Assembly: GCA_944382835.1 (NCBI GenBank)
Contig: CALWNP010000014.1
Coordinates: 1 to 60,375 of the forward strand
Reading direction: 5' to 3'
Length of the DNA stretch: 60,375 nucleotides
DNA from: an uncultured Gemmiger sp.
GTDB lineage: Bacteria; Bacillota; Clostridia; Oscillospirales; Ruminococcaceae
Shown here: in pieces, positions 7,215 through 15,718 of the stretch
Layout: each line of letters begins with the position of its first letter
How positions within the stretch are numbered: position 1 is the stretch's first letter
Translations under genes and position numbers: made by a program
The notes under the pieces: model-generated
Seen by the model: the letters and a program-made list of their open reading frames with translations, nothing else
Database searches by the model: none
Told to the model about the DNA's origin: nothing

Positions 7215-9620
7215 TTGTTGAAATACACCAAAAAAGAATTCGACAAGCTGCTCAAAGACAAACTCAAGAGTGAGTATGCCGTCACCCTCGACGTGGCCTC
7301 CGACGGGCAGATCTATCGCTGCCTCGCCCTTATCACCCGCCAGATCATGTCCGACCGCCAGAAGGAGTTCCAGGCCAAGACCCTGGGCCAGGGCAAAAAG
7401 CAGGTGTACTACCTCTGCATGGAATTCCTGATGGGCCGCAGCCTGCGCACCAGCCTCTTCAACCTGGGCCTTAACGAGGTGGCCGAGGCGGTGCTGGCCG
7501 ACGCCGACATCAAGATCGACAACGTCTATGACCAGGAGCCGGACGCCGGCCTGGGCAACGGCGGTCTGGGCCGCCTGGCCGCCTGCTATCTGGACGGCAT
7601 GGCCACCGACTGCATCCCCGGCACCGGCTACTCCATCCTCTACGAATACGGCATCTTCAAGCAGAAGATCATCGACGGCTGGCAGCAGGAGACCGCTGAC
7701 GACTGGCTGCCCGGCGGCCAGGTCTGGATCAAGAGCCATCCCGACCAGGCCCAGGAAATCCGCTTTGACGGCCAGGCCACCGAGACCTGGGAGGGCGGTT
7801 TCCACCATGTCCGGTACGAAAACTACAACAGCGTCATCGCGGTGCCCAACGACATGTATGTGGCCGGCTACGGCACGAACGGGGTGAGCAAGCTGCGTCT
7901 GTGGCAGGCCAAGGCCCCCAGCTTTGACATGAACAGCTTCAACGCCGGCAACTACAACACCGCCATCGCCCAGTCCGCTTCGGCCGAGCTGATCTCCAAG
8001 ATCCTCTACCCCAACGACAACCACACCGAGGGCAAGATCCTCCGTCTGCGCCAGCAGTACTTCTTCTCGGCGGCATCCATCGCCGACATCCTGGGCAACC
8101 ACCTGAGCCAGTACGGCACCCTGGACAATCTGCCCGACAAGGTGGCCATCCAGCTCAACGATACCCATCCCACCCTGGCCATCCCCGAGATGATGCGCAT
8201 TCTGCTGGATGAGTGCAGCTACGATTGGGAGCCGGCCTTCGACATCTGCCGCAAGGTCTTTGCCTACACCAACCACACCGTCATGAGCGAGGCGCTGGAG
8301 AAGTGGAACGCCGACATCTTCCGTTCCACCCTGCCCCGCATCTGGCAGATCGTCTGCGAGATGGACCGCCGCTGCCGCATCGACCTGGAGAAGGCCTTCC
8401 CCGGCGACCAGGGCAAGATCAACTATATGGCCATTCTGGGCGACAACCAGGTCCGCATGGCCAACATCTGCGCCTACACCTGCCACTCCATCAACGGCGT
8501 GTCCAAGCTGCACAGCGAGATCATCAAGGACAGCGTCTTCCACGATTACTACCTCTTCAAGCCCAAGGCCTTCAAGAATGTGACCAACGGCATCGCCTAC
8601 CGCCGCTGGCTGCTGGCCGGCAACCCCAACCTGACCAACCTTCTCAGCGAGACCATCGGGGACGGCTTCAAGCAGGATGCCTCCCAGCTGAAAAAGCTGG
8701 AGAAGTTCGCCGACGACCCCGTCCTGCTGGAAAAGCTGGGCCAGGTCAAGCGGGAAAACAAGGTTGCCTTTGCCAACTATCTGCAGAAGGCCACCGGCGA
8801 GGTCATCGACCCCGATTCCATCTTTGACTGCCAGGTCAAGCGGATGCACGAGTACAAGCGCCAGCATCTGAATGCGCTGAACATCGCCGCCGAGTACCTC
8901 TACCTCAAGGCCAACCCCAACGCCGACTTCATCCCCAAGACCTATATCTTCGGCGCCAAGGCGGCCCCCGGCTACTATATGGCCAAGCAGATGATCCGGA
9001 TGATCTGCAAACTGGGCAAGATGATCGACGAGGACCCCGATGTCCGCGGCAAGCTGCGGATCATCTACCTGGAGGACTACTGCGTCACCCTGTCTGAACG
9101 GCTGATGCCCGCCTCCGAGGTTTCGGAGCAGATCTCTCTGGCCGGCACCGAGGCTTCCGGCACCGGCAACATGAAGTTCATGCTCAACGGCGCCATCACC
9201 CTGGGCACCCTGGACGGCGCCAACGTGGAGATCGCCGATGCCGCCGGTCAGGACAACGAGATCATCTTCGGCATGCTGACCCCCGAGGTCAACGCCCTGA
9301 AGGGGATGGGCTATCATCCCCATGCCTTCATCGCCGACGACAATGTGGCCATGGCGGTGCTGGATCTGCTGGAGAAGGGCTGGGATGGCGAGAACTTCAG
9401 CGAAGTGACCTCCAACCTGCGCAACTACGACCCCTATATGGTCATGGCGGACTTCAAGGATTACCGCCGCGCCCAGCACACCGTGCAGGAGCTCTACCGT
9501 CAGCGCCAGGTCTGGAACCGCATGAGCCTGATGAACATTGCCAACTCGGGCATCTTCTCGGCCGACCGCTCGGTCATGGATTACGCCCGCGATATCTGGG
9601 GCGCCACCCCGGTCAAATAA
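7215..9620 (+). CDS. glgP: Glycogen/maltodextrin phosphorylase (GT35)
   Basis: It phosphorolyses alpha-1,4-glucans to glucose 1-phosphate using pyridoxal phosphate. The protein is colinear with bacterial phosphorylases: YYLCMEFLMGRSL, GLGNGGLGRLAAC, QLNDTHPTLAIPE, and the PLP-lysine segment EASGTGNMKFMLNG near residue 650. I placed the start at TTG 7215, eight bases after AGGAGAG, giving 801 residues, the normal length. The in-frame ATG at 7143 would add 24 unlikely residues and has no ribosome site. The GH13 hydrolase follows 172 bp later, so the two probably act together on glycogen or dietary maltodextrins. Confidence 0.96.
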   Translation: MLKYTKKEFDKLLKDKLKSEYAVTLDVASDGQIYRCLALITRQIMSDRQKEFQAKTLGQGKKQVYYLCMEFLMGRSLRTSLFNLGLNEVAEAVLADADIKIDNVYDQEPDAGLGNGGLGRLAACYLDGMATDCIPGTGYSILYEYGIFKQKIIDGWQQETADDWLPGGQVWIKSHPDQAQEIRFDGQATETWEGGFHHVRYENYNSVIAVPNDMYVAGYGTNGVSKLRLWQAKAPSFDMNSFNAGNYNTAIAQSASAELISKILYPNDNHTEGKILRLRQQYFFSAASIADILGNHLSQYGTLDNLPDKVAIQLNDTHPTLAIPEMMRILLDECSYDWEPAFDICRKVFAYTNHTVMSEALEKWNADIFRSTLPRIWQIVCEMDRRCRIDLEKAFPGDQGKINYMAILGDNQVRMANICAYTCHSINGVSKLHSEIIKDSVFHDYYLFKPKAFKNVTNGIAYRRWLLAGNPNLTNLLSETIGDGFKQDASQLKKLEKFADDPVLLEKLGQVKRENKVAFANYLQKATGEVIDPDSIFDCQVKRMHEYKRQHLNALNIAAEYLYLKANPNADFIPKTYIFGAKAAPGYYMAKQMIRMICKLGKMIDEDPDVRGKLRIIYLEDYCVTLSERLMPASEVSEQISLAGTEASGTGNMKFMLNGAITLGTLDGANVEIADAAGQDNEIIFGMLTPEVNALKGMGYHPHAFIADDNVAMAVLDLLEKGWDGENFSEVTSNLRNYDPYMVMADFKDYRRAQHTVQELYRQRQVWNRMSLMNIANSGIFSADRSVMDYARDIWGATPVK

Positions 9621-9711
9621 GACCGTCCCGCCCCGCGGAACGACGAACCGGCAAGGATTCCGGCAACGCCTGTTTCGGAACTTTTTGAGCGTCTGAATGT
9701 TCAATTCTCCG

Positions 9712-9754
9712 CCGCCTTGCCCACTGCTGCGCCTTGCGGCACCGGGCAGGGCGG
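9712..9754 (+). other. Stem-loop between glgP and the GH13 gene
   Basis: CCGCCTTGCCC (9712-9722) pairs with GGGCAGGGCGG (9744-9754) with one G-T wobble. A smaller GC hairpin lies in the loop. No U-tract follows, so it looks more like an RNA processing or stability structure than a terminator. Confidence 0.4.
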
Positions 9755-9792
9755 CGGTCTGCTTTGTCATCTTTACAAAAGGGATGAGTGTC

Positions 9793-11643
9793 ATGACCCA
9801 CACCTACTTCAACAGTGCCCTGCCCCAGTTCAAGACCCCCTTCGGGGCGGTCACGGCGGGCACCCAGGTTACCTGGAACCTTGATGTGCCGGAAAATCTG
9901 GGCTATGTGGACCCCCATCTGGTTCTGACCAAGGACCGGGAACAGCCGGTCCACTACCGGATGGACTTCAAGGGCCAGACCCCTGGCGTCAACCATTTTA
10001 CCATCTCGGTCGCCCCCACCACCACCGGGCTCTACTTCTACCATTTTGACCTCTACACCGACTTCCGCAAGATTGTCCGCGGCAAAAACGGGGAAGGGGT
10101 GCTCAGCTGGGTGGACGGGGCAGACTGGCAGCTCACCGTCTACGAGCCGGACTTCCGGACCCCCGACTGGATCAAGGACGGCACCATGTACCAGATCTTC
10201 CCCGATCGCTTCTGCGAAGGCGTAGCCCGCAAGCCCATGCCCTTTGCCGACCGGATCTACCGGGCCGACAAGACCGGTGAGCCCTACTTCTGGCCCACCG
10301 AGCAGGAGGATGGCTACCTGAACATGGACTACTTCGGCGGCGACTTTGCCGGCATCCGGCAAAAGCTGCCCTATCTGCGGGGGCTGGGGGTCACCTGTAT
10401 CTATCTCAACCCCATCTTCGAGGCCCACGCCAACCACCGGTACAACACCGCCAACTACCTCAAGGCCGACCCGCTGCTGGGCACCAACGAGGAGTTTGCA
10501 GCCCTCTGCGCCGACGCGGCCTCCCAGGGCATCCGGATCATCCTGGACGGGGTGTTCAGCCACACCGGATCGGACTCCCTCTACTTCAACCGGGAGGGCC
10601 GCTACGGCCCCGGCGGCGCCTACCGCGACCGCAACTCCCCCTACCGCACCTGGTACGACTTCGACTCGGGCTATGCCTGCGGCTACGGCAGCTGGTGGGG
10701 CTTCGACACCCTGCCCGAGGTGCAGGAAAACTCGCCCTCCTATGTGGAATTTGTCTGCGGCAAGGGCGGGGTCATCGATACCTGGCTGGGGTTGGGTGCC
10801 TCCGGCTTCCGGCTGGATGTGGCGGACGAACTGCCCGACGATTTCATCGAGAAGATCCGGGCGGCGGTCAAGGCCCACGGGGAGGACAAACTCCTCATCG
10901 GGGAGGTCTGGGAGGACGCCACCACCAAGGAGGGCTTCGGCCAGCGCCGCACCTATCTGCGGGGCAAGGGGCTGGACACCACCATGAACTACCCCTTCCG
11001 CAACGCCGCGGTGGACTTTGTGCGGGGGGCGGACGCCGCCGAGATTGCCGAGCGGATCCTCTCCATCTGCGAGAACTACCCGGCGCCGGCGCTGGACTGC
11101 GCCATGAACTTCCTCTCCACCCACGACACCGAGCGGGCCATCACCGCCATCGCCGGGGAACCCTGCAACGGCCGGGACCGCTACTGGCAGAGCGGCCGCC
11201 GCATCCCGCTCTCCCGGATGGACGACGCGGTGCGCAAGGTGCTGCTGGCCTATGCCATGATCTTTACCCTGCCCGGGGTGCCCTGCATTTATTATGGGGA
11301 TGAGATCGCCATGCAGGGCTACCGCGACCCCTTCAACCGTGCTTTCTTTGACTGGAACAGCACCGAGGAGCGGCTGCGGGGCCCGCTGCGCAACCTGGCG
11401 GCCCTGCGCAAGAGCTGCGACGCCTTCCGGGGCGGCCGGTTCGAGGTGGTGGAGGCCGCCGACGACCTGCTCCATTACCGCCGGGTGGGCCAGCGCCAGA
11501 CCGCCGAGATCGTGCTCAACCGCGGTCCCCATCTGCGCTGCGTCACCGCCTTCGGCCAGCAGGCCGAGGTCAACCCCGGTGGCTTCACCATTCTGGTGGA
11601 GGACAACGTCCGGGAACACCCGGGACATTTTTCCATCTATTAA
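9793..11643 (+). CDS. GH13 alpha-glucan hydrolase, neopullulanase/cyclomaltodextrinase-like
   Basis: It is predicted to hydrolyse alpha-1,4 and possibly alpha-1,6 bonds of maltodextrin or pullulan fragments. No signal peptide is seen, so it is cytoplasmic. The N-terminal 110 residues form a beta-rich accessory domain. The barrel starts at WIKDGTMYQIFPDRFCEG and contains region I ILDGVFSHTG, region II FRLDVADE (nucleophile D342), region III LIGEVWED (acid E371) and region IV STHDTER (D445). GVPCIYYGDE is typical of the neopullulanase-like subfamilies. ATG 9793 follows AAAAGGG; ATG 9784 is too close to that site. Exact specificity cannot be read from sequence. Confidence 0.93.
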   Translation: MTHTYFNSALPQFKTPFGAVTAGTQVTWNLDVPENLGYVDPHLVLTKDREQPVHYRMDFKGQTPGVNHFTISVAPTTTGLYFYHFDLYTDFRKIVRGKNGEGVLSWVDGADWQLTVYEPDFRTPDWIKDGTMYQIFPDRFCEGVARKPMPFADRIYRADKTGEPYFWPTEQEDGYLNMDYFGGDFAGIRQKLPYLRGLGVTCIYLNPIFEAHANHRYNTANYLKADPLLGTNEEFAALCADAASQGIRIILDGVFSHTGSDSLYFNREGRYGPGGAYRDRNSPYRTWYDFDSGYACGYGSWWGFDTLPEVQENSPSYVEFVCGKGGVIDTWLGLGASGFRLDVADELPDDFIEKIRAAVKAHGEDKLLIGEVWEDATTKEGFGQRRTYLRGKGLDTTMNYPFRNAAVDFVRGADAAEIAERILSICENYPAPALDCAMNFLSTHDTERAITAIAGEPCNGRDRYWQSGRRIPLSRMDDAVRKVLLAYAMIFTLPGVPCIYYGDEIAMQGYRDPFNRAFFDWNSTEERLRGPLRNLAALRKSCDAFRGGRFEVVEAADDLLHYRRVGQRQTAEIVLNRGPHLRCVTAFGQQAEVNPGGFTILVEDNVREHPGHFSIY

Positions 11644-11661
11644 GCCAAGGAGGCGAGGATC

Positions 11662-12237
11662 GTGCAGCATTGCGGCACAAAAACCATCAAGACGGGACGG
11701 CTGGTGCTTCGCCCGCTGAGCTTTGAGGACACCGAGATGATGTTCGCCAACTGGGCCAGCGATCCCGCCATCACCCGGTATCTGCGATGGGACACCCACC
11801 GCAACTGGACCGCCACGGCGGAATATCTCAACGAGGTTGCCAAACAATATGCCCGGCCGGATTTTTACGACTGGGGCATCTGCACCCACACCGGGGTGCT
11901 CATCGGCAACATCAGCATCGCCCCGGCGGAGAAGGACGCCGCCGGCGGCTGGAAAAAGGGCCTCAAGGTGGAGCTGCTGGGCCCGGCCTGGGAGGTCGGC
12001 TATGTGATCGGCCGCAAATGGTGGAGCCAGGGCTATGCCACCGAGGCCCTCTGCGCGGTGCGGGACTTCTGGTTCGGCAAGGTGGACGCCCCCTGGCTGG
12101 TGGCCTTTCACGCCAACCCCAACATCGCCAGCGCGGCGGTGCTCCAAAAGGCAGGCTTTGTCTATGACCACGATGTCACCTGCCACCGCTTTGACGGCAC
12201 CCCGGTGCCCTGCCGTGCCTATTTTCACACCCGGTAA
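11662..12237 (+). CDS. GNAT family N-acetyltransferase (RimJ/RimL-like)
   Basis: Members transfer an acetyl group from acetyl-CoA to amines, including protein N-termini. The 191-residue protein begins TGRLVLRPLSFED, the usual opening of the RimJ/RimL group. It has the acetyl-CoA region EVGYVIGRKWWSQGYATEAL and the late NIASAAVLQKAGF motif. Translation starts with GTG 11662, eight bases after AAGGAGG. It lies 18 bp after the GH13 gene and 11 bp before hflX, so it is probably cotranscribed. The substrate is unknown. Confidence 0.9.
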   Translation: MQHCGTKTIKTGRLVLRPLSFEDTEMMFANWASDPAITRYLRWDTHRNWTATAEYLNEVAKQYARPDFYDWGICTHTGVLIGNISIAPAEKDAAGGWKKGLKVELLGPAWEVGYVIGRKWWSQGYATEALCAVRDFWFGKVDAPWLVAFHANPNIASAAVLQKAGFVYDHDVTCHRFDGTPVPCRAYFHTR

Positions 12238-12248
12238 AGGAGTTGTTC

Positions 12249-13529
12249 ATGGAGGAAATCACACTGGATTTTGGCCGCACCGCCCAGCCTGAGGAGGCTG
12301 GCCCCTGCAAGGTGGTGCTGCTCTCGCTGGACCTGGGCAAGTTTGACGCCGAGCGCAGCCTCCAGGAGCTGGCCGCCCTGGCCGAGGCCAACGGCATGGA
12401 GGCGGTGGCCTCGGTGAGCCAGAAGCGCAGCGCCCCCGAAGCCGCCACCATGCTGGGAGAAGGCAAGGTGGATGAGGCGCGGATGGTCTGCCAGAACACC
12501 GGCGCCGAGGCCGCCATCTTTGACGGGGAGCTCACCGGCAGCCAGATCCGCAACCTGAGCGCGGCGCTGCAGGTGGAGGTGCTGGACCGGACCATGCTGA
12601 TTCTGGAGATCTTCCGGGCCCGGGCCACCACCAACGAGGGCAAGCTCCAGACCGAGCTGGCCCTGCTGCGGTATCAGCTGCCCCGGCTCCAGGGCCTGGG
12701 CGAGAGCCTGAGCCGCCAGGGCGGCGGCGGTGGAGGCGGCGGCGGTGCCCGCCGCGGCGCCGGCGAGACCAAGCTGGAACTGGACCGGCGGCATCTCCAC
12801 CACCGGATCGAGCATCTGGAGGGCAAGCTGAAGGAGCTGGAAAAGCGCCGTGGCGAGACCCGCCGTGCCCGCCAGAAAAACGGCGCCCCGGTGGTGGCGC
12901 TGGTGGGCTACACCAACGTGGGCAAGAGCAGCCTGATGAACGCCCTGTGCGGCGCCCAGATCTTTGAGGCGGACATGCTCTTTGCCACTCTGGACCCTAC
13001 CGCCCGCAAGCTGGTGCTGCCCAGTGGCCTGCAGGTGATCCTGGTGGACACCGTCGGCTTTGTGAGCCGGCTGCCCCATCATCTGGTGGAGGCCTTCAAG
13101 AGCACCCTGGAGGAAGCGGCCTTTGCCGATGTGATCCTCAAGGTGGCGGACGCCAGCGACCCCCAGGCCGCCGAGCAGCTGGCGGTCACCGACGAGGTGC
13201 TGGATTCGCTGCAGTGCGGCGAGATTCCCCAGGTGGTGGTCTACAACAAATGCGACAAGGGCCCCCTGACGGCCTTTGATCCCGCGGTGCTGCTGACCAG
13301 CGCCAAGACCGGCCGGGGTCTGCCGCAGCTGCTGGCCCGGCTGGATGAGATCCTGGCCCATCGCATCCGGGCCATCGAGGTGCTGCTGCCCTACGACAAG
13401 CTGGCGCTGGCGGACATTCTGCGCACCCGGGGGAATGTGGAAACCGAAGAGTATCGGGAGGACGGGGTCTATTACAAGGCTACTGTCAAGATTGACGATC
13501 TGCACCGGTTTGAAGCGTTTTTGATTTGA
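12249..13529 (+). CDS. hflX: GTPase HflX
   Basis: HflX binds stalled or hibernating 70S ribosomes and splits them, notably after heat stress. The 426-residue protein has the HflX N-terminal domain, a coiled-coil segment (ELDRRHLHHRIEHLEGKLKELE) and a GTPase domain with GYTNVGKSSLM near residue 219, DTVGFVSRLPH and NKCD. A run of nine glycines sits near residue 158 in the loop that is glycine-rich throughout the family but usually shorter. ATG 12249 has AAAGGAG six bases upstream; TTG 12243 is less likely. The stop abuts repeat copy B. Confidence 0.96.
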   Translation: MEEITLDFGRTAQPEEAGPCKVVLLSLDLGKFDAERSLQELAALAEANGMEAVASVSQKRSAPEAATMLGEGKVDEARMVCQNTGAEAAIFDGELTGSQIRNLSAALQVEVLDRTMLILEIFRARATTNEGKLQTELALLRYQLPRLQGLGESLSRQGGGGGGGGGARRGAGETKLELDRRHLHHRIEHLEGKLKELEKRRGETRRARQKNGAPVVALVGYTNVGKSSLMNALCGAQIFEADMLFATLDPTARKLVLPSGLQVILVDTVGFVSRLPHHLVEAFKSTLEEAAFADVILKVADASDPQAAEQLAVTDEVLDSLQCGEIPQVVVYNKCDKGPLTAFDPAVLLTSAKTGRGLPQLLARLDEILAHRIRAIEVLLPYDKLALADILRTRGNVETEEYREDGVYYKATVKIDDLHRFEAFLI

Positions 13530-14242
13530 CGGTAAGCGGCTGCTTTCCGCTAGGCCCGTCGGGGGATGGATGTTTCTCGCTGGGGTTGTCGAGGTGGACC
13601 ACCCCGAGGGCGGCATCCTTCCGAAAGCGTTCCTTTTTTGTAACCAAAAAAGGAACCGAAAAAAGTTCCACCGTTTCGAGGCGGTGGACGCCCGACCAGG
13701 GTCTTTGACCCTGGACCCCTTTTGGCCCCCACCGCGGACGGGGGCCAAAAGCAAGGAACGGATTAGAGAAAGGGCTTCGCCCTTTTCAAACCTTCTCTAT
13801 GACTCACCACCTACGGAGGCTCCTCCGTCACCGGAATCCAAACCTAGAGGAAGGGTTTTAGAAAAACTTCCGAAAACGCTAACACAAAAAGATAAGCCAG
13901 AAACAACCGAGAGGCAACACGCCTATCCATTGTTTCTGGCTTATTTGTTTTTTATAGAGAAGGATTATCAAGGGCGAAGCCCTTGATTTTCAATCCATAC
14001 CTTGCTCAAGGCCCCCGTCAGGGGTGGGGGCCTTGAGGAGTCCAGGGCTTACAGCCCTGGCCGTGCGTCCACCGCATCGGAACGGTGGGACTTTTTCGGT
14101 TCCTTTTTGGTCACAAAAAGGAACGCCTTCGGGGGAGGACCGTCTTCGGGGTGGTCCACCCCGAACCCGGAAGAGAGAAACATCCGTCCCCCGCCGGGCC
14201 TCCCGGCCAGCACCCGTCTCCCGGGAACCCCGGAAGAAAGAA
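13530..14242. repeat. Tandem-hairpin palindromic intergenic element, copy B (convergent hflX/SPFH)
   Basis: The 713-bp gap holds no gene and is a near-complete palindrome. Left unit: H0 13535-13551, H1 13629-13656, H2 13668-13687, H3 13696-13714, H4 13720-13750 and H5 13769-13786. Mirrored right unit: H5 13967-13987, H4 14005-14037, H3 14042-14060, H2 14069-14088 and H1 14099-14124. The right tip up to about 14205 still matches the inverted left tip. Stems differ between units with both sides changed: H4 is TTTTGG/CCAAAA on the left but CTCAAGG/CCTTGAG on the right. The central hairpin is 13893-13943. This is the cleanest copy in the window. Confidence 0.9.
13893..13943. repeat. Conserved central hairpin of copy B
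   Basis: A 14-bp perfect stem (13893-13906 with 13930-13943) encloses a 23-nt loop with an inner AGGC/GCCT stem. Stem core and loop are identical to copy A at 1876-1928. Such identity inside otherwise drifting sequence suggests selection or recent copying. Confidence 0.82.
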
Positions 14243-15136
14243 TTACTTCCCGGCCCCTCCGGCGATCTCCTGGATCGCCGTCACCGTAGACGCAAGATTC
14301 TGCATCTCAGAAGGAACAATGATCTTGGTGGCCTTGCCGTCCGCCACCTTCTCCATCGCCTCCATGCTCCGCAGGGCCAGCATGGCCTGGCTGGGGGCAG
14401 CTTCGTTGATCAGTCGGATGGCGTCGGCATGGGCCTTCTGCACCATCAGCAGGGCCTGGGCTTCGCCCTCGGCCTCCCGGATCCGCTGCTGCTTCACCGC
14501 TTCGGCCCGCAGGATGGCACTTTCCTTCTCGCCCTCGGCCCGGGTGATGGCGGCCTGCTTTTCGCCCTCCGCCAACAGGATGTTGGCGCGCTTCTCCCGG
14601 TCGGCCTTCATCTGCTTTTCCATGGCGGCCCGGATCTCCTCCGGCGGCTCAATGTTCTTCAGCTCGATCCGGTTCACCTTGATGCCCCAGCGGTCGGTGG
14701 CCTCGTCCAGGGTGGCGGTGATCTTGGTGTTGATCAGATCCCGGCTGGTCAGGGTCTCGTCCAGGCTCATACTGCCGATGATGTCCCGCAGGGTGGTGGC
14801 GCTGAGATTCTCGATGGCCTGGATGGGACGGTTCACGCCGTAGGCATAGGCCTTGGCGTCAAACACCTGGAAAAAGACCACCGTGTCGATCATCATGGTG
14901 ACGTTGTCGCGGGTGATGACCGGCTGGGGCGGGAAGTCCGCGACCTCCTCCTTGAGGGAGACCCGGCGGGCCACCCGCTCCACAAAGGGGGTGCGCAGAT
15001 GCAGCCCGGCGCCCCAGGTGTCCTTGTAGACCCCCAGCCACTCGGTGACATAGGCGTTGGACTGGGGCACGATGACAATGCACCGCACCAGGATGATCAG
15101 GATGACCAGAAGCAGGATGCCAATGACAATCAACAT
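14243..15136 (-). CDS. SPFH/band 7 (stomatin-like) membrane protein
   Basis: SPFH proteins form ring-shaped assemblies in membrane microdomains and influence membrane protein quality control. One N-terminal membrane segment (MLIVIGILLLVILIILVRCI) is followed by the band 7 domain (VPQSNAYVTEWLGVYKDT, then NVTMMIDTVVFFQVFDA) and an alanine/glutamate-rich coiled coil (residues 190-260). ATG 15136 has GGAG eight bases upstream and gives 297 residues; the longer frame to 15232 has no ribosome site. The NfeD-like gene lies 61 bp upstream, the usual pairing for this family. The gene ends at repeat copy B. Confidence 0.93.
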   Translation of the reverse strand: MLIVIGILLLVILIILVRCIVIVPQSNAYVTEWLGVYKDTWGAGLHLRTPFVERVARRVSLKEEVADFPPQPVITRDNVTMMIDTVVFFQVFDAKAYAYGVNRPIQAIENLSATTLRDIIGSMSLDETLTSRDLINTKITATLDEATDRWGIKVNRIELKNIEPPEEIRAAMEKQMKADREKRANILLAEGEKQAAITRAEGEKESAILRAEAVKQQRIREAEGEAQALLMVQKAHADAIRLINEAAPSQAMLALRSMEAMEKVADGKATKIIVPSEMQNLASTVTAIQEIAGGAGK

Positions 15137-15197
15137 AACATTCACTCCAATCTCATATCCGGTTTTTACATCGTTGCCCCACAGGAAGGGGGCAATC

Positions 15198-15644
15198 TTA
15201 CACCTTTGCGGGATCGGGCAGCGCTTCCACAATCAGCACCGCGCCGTCCACGTCGGCCACCCGGCACTTGCTGCCCTCGGGCAGGGCGGCGTCGGACCGG
15301 GCCTGCCAGTCCAGCCCATCCACCCGCACCCGGCCGATCTCACCGGGCAGGATGGCGCGCAGCACCACCCCGTGCTTGCCGATGGTCAGCGGGGAACCGT
15401 TGGTCACCGGGGCGGCACGGCCCTTGCGGCGCTTGGCCAGCAGCGGCACCATGATGGCCAGGGCCACCGCCGAGACAACCGCAAACACCAGGAATTGAAT
15501 CCCCAGCGAGGCAGTGAAGAGGCTGACCACCATGGCCACGGCCGCACCGGCCGCAAACCAGATGGAAATTAAGGCGGTGGTGGCAGCTTCGGCGACCACA
15601 AACACCACGATGGCAACCAGCCAGAAGACGGTATCCATTCCCAT
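15198..15644 (-). CDS. nfeD: NfeD-like membrane protein
   Basis: Short NfeD proteins accompany SPFH proteins and are thought to support their membrane assemblies. The 148-residue protein has an N-terminal block of hydrophobic segments (FWLVAIVVFVVAEAATTALI; LGIQFLVFAVVSAVALAIMV) and a C-terminal OB-fold (GKHGVVLRAILPGEIGRVRVDG). ATG 15644 follows AAAGGAGGG at a six-base spacing. It is first in a two-gene minus-strand operon with the SPFH gene. Confidence 0.9.
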   Translation of the reverse strand: MGMDTVFWLVAIVVFVVAEAATTALISIWFAAGAAVAMVVSLFTASLGIQFLVFAVVSAVALAIMVPLLAKRRKGRAAPVTNGSPLTIGKHGVVLRAILPGEIGRVRVDGLDWQARSDAALPEGSKCRVADVDGAVLIVEALPDPAKV

Positions 15645-15672
15645 AGGGGACCCTCCTTTTGAAATTGACAAT

Positions 15673-15701
15673 ATTTTAACAGGTTGCAATCCCTTTGTCA
15701 A
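15673..15701 (-). promoter_or_regulatory. Sigma-A promoter for the NfeD/SPFH operon
   Basis: On the minus strand TTGACA (15696-15701), a 17-bp spacer and TAAAAT (15673-15678) lie 29 bp before the NfeD start. It is one of the clearest promoters in the window. Confidence 0.75.
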
Positions 15702-15718
15702 TCTTTTGCGAAAAAATC

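Noticed and set aside
7128-9803. An 891-codon open frame antisense to glycogen phosphorylase
   Set aside because: It is the mirror of a real GC-rich gene. The translation is a low-complexity G/V/H/Q mix with no motif, and the sense gene is unmistakable.
9613-12228. An 871-codon antisense frame across the GH13 and GNAT genes
   Set aside because: It is the same shadow effect; it spans two well-supported sense genes and has no recognisable domain.
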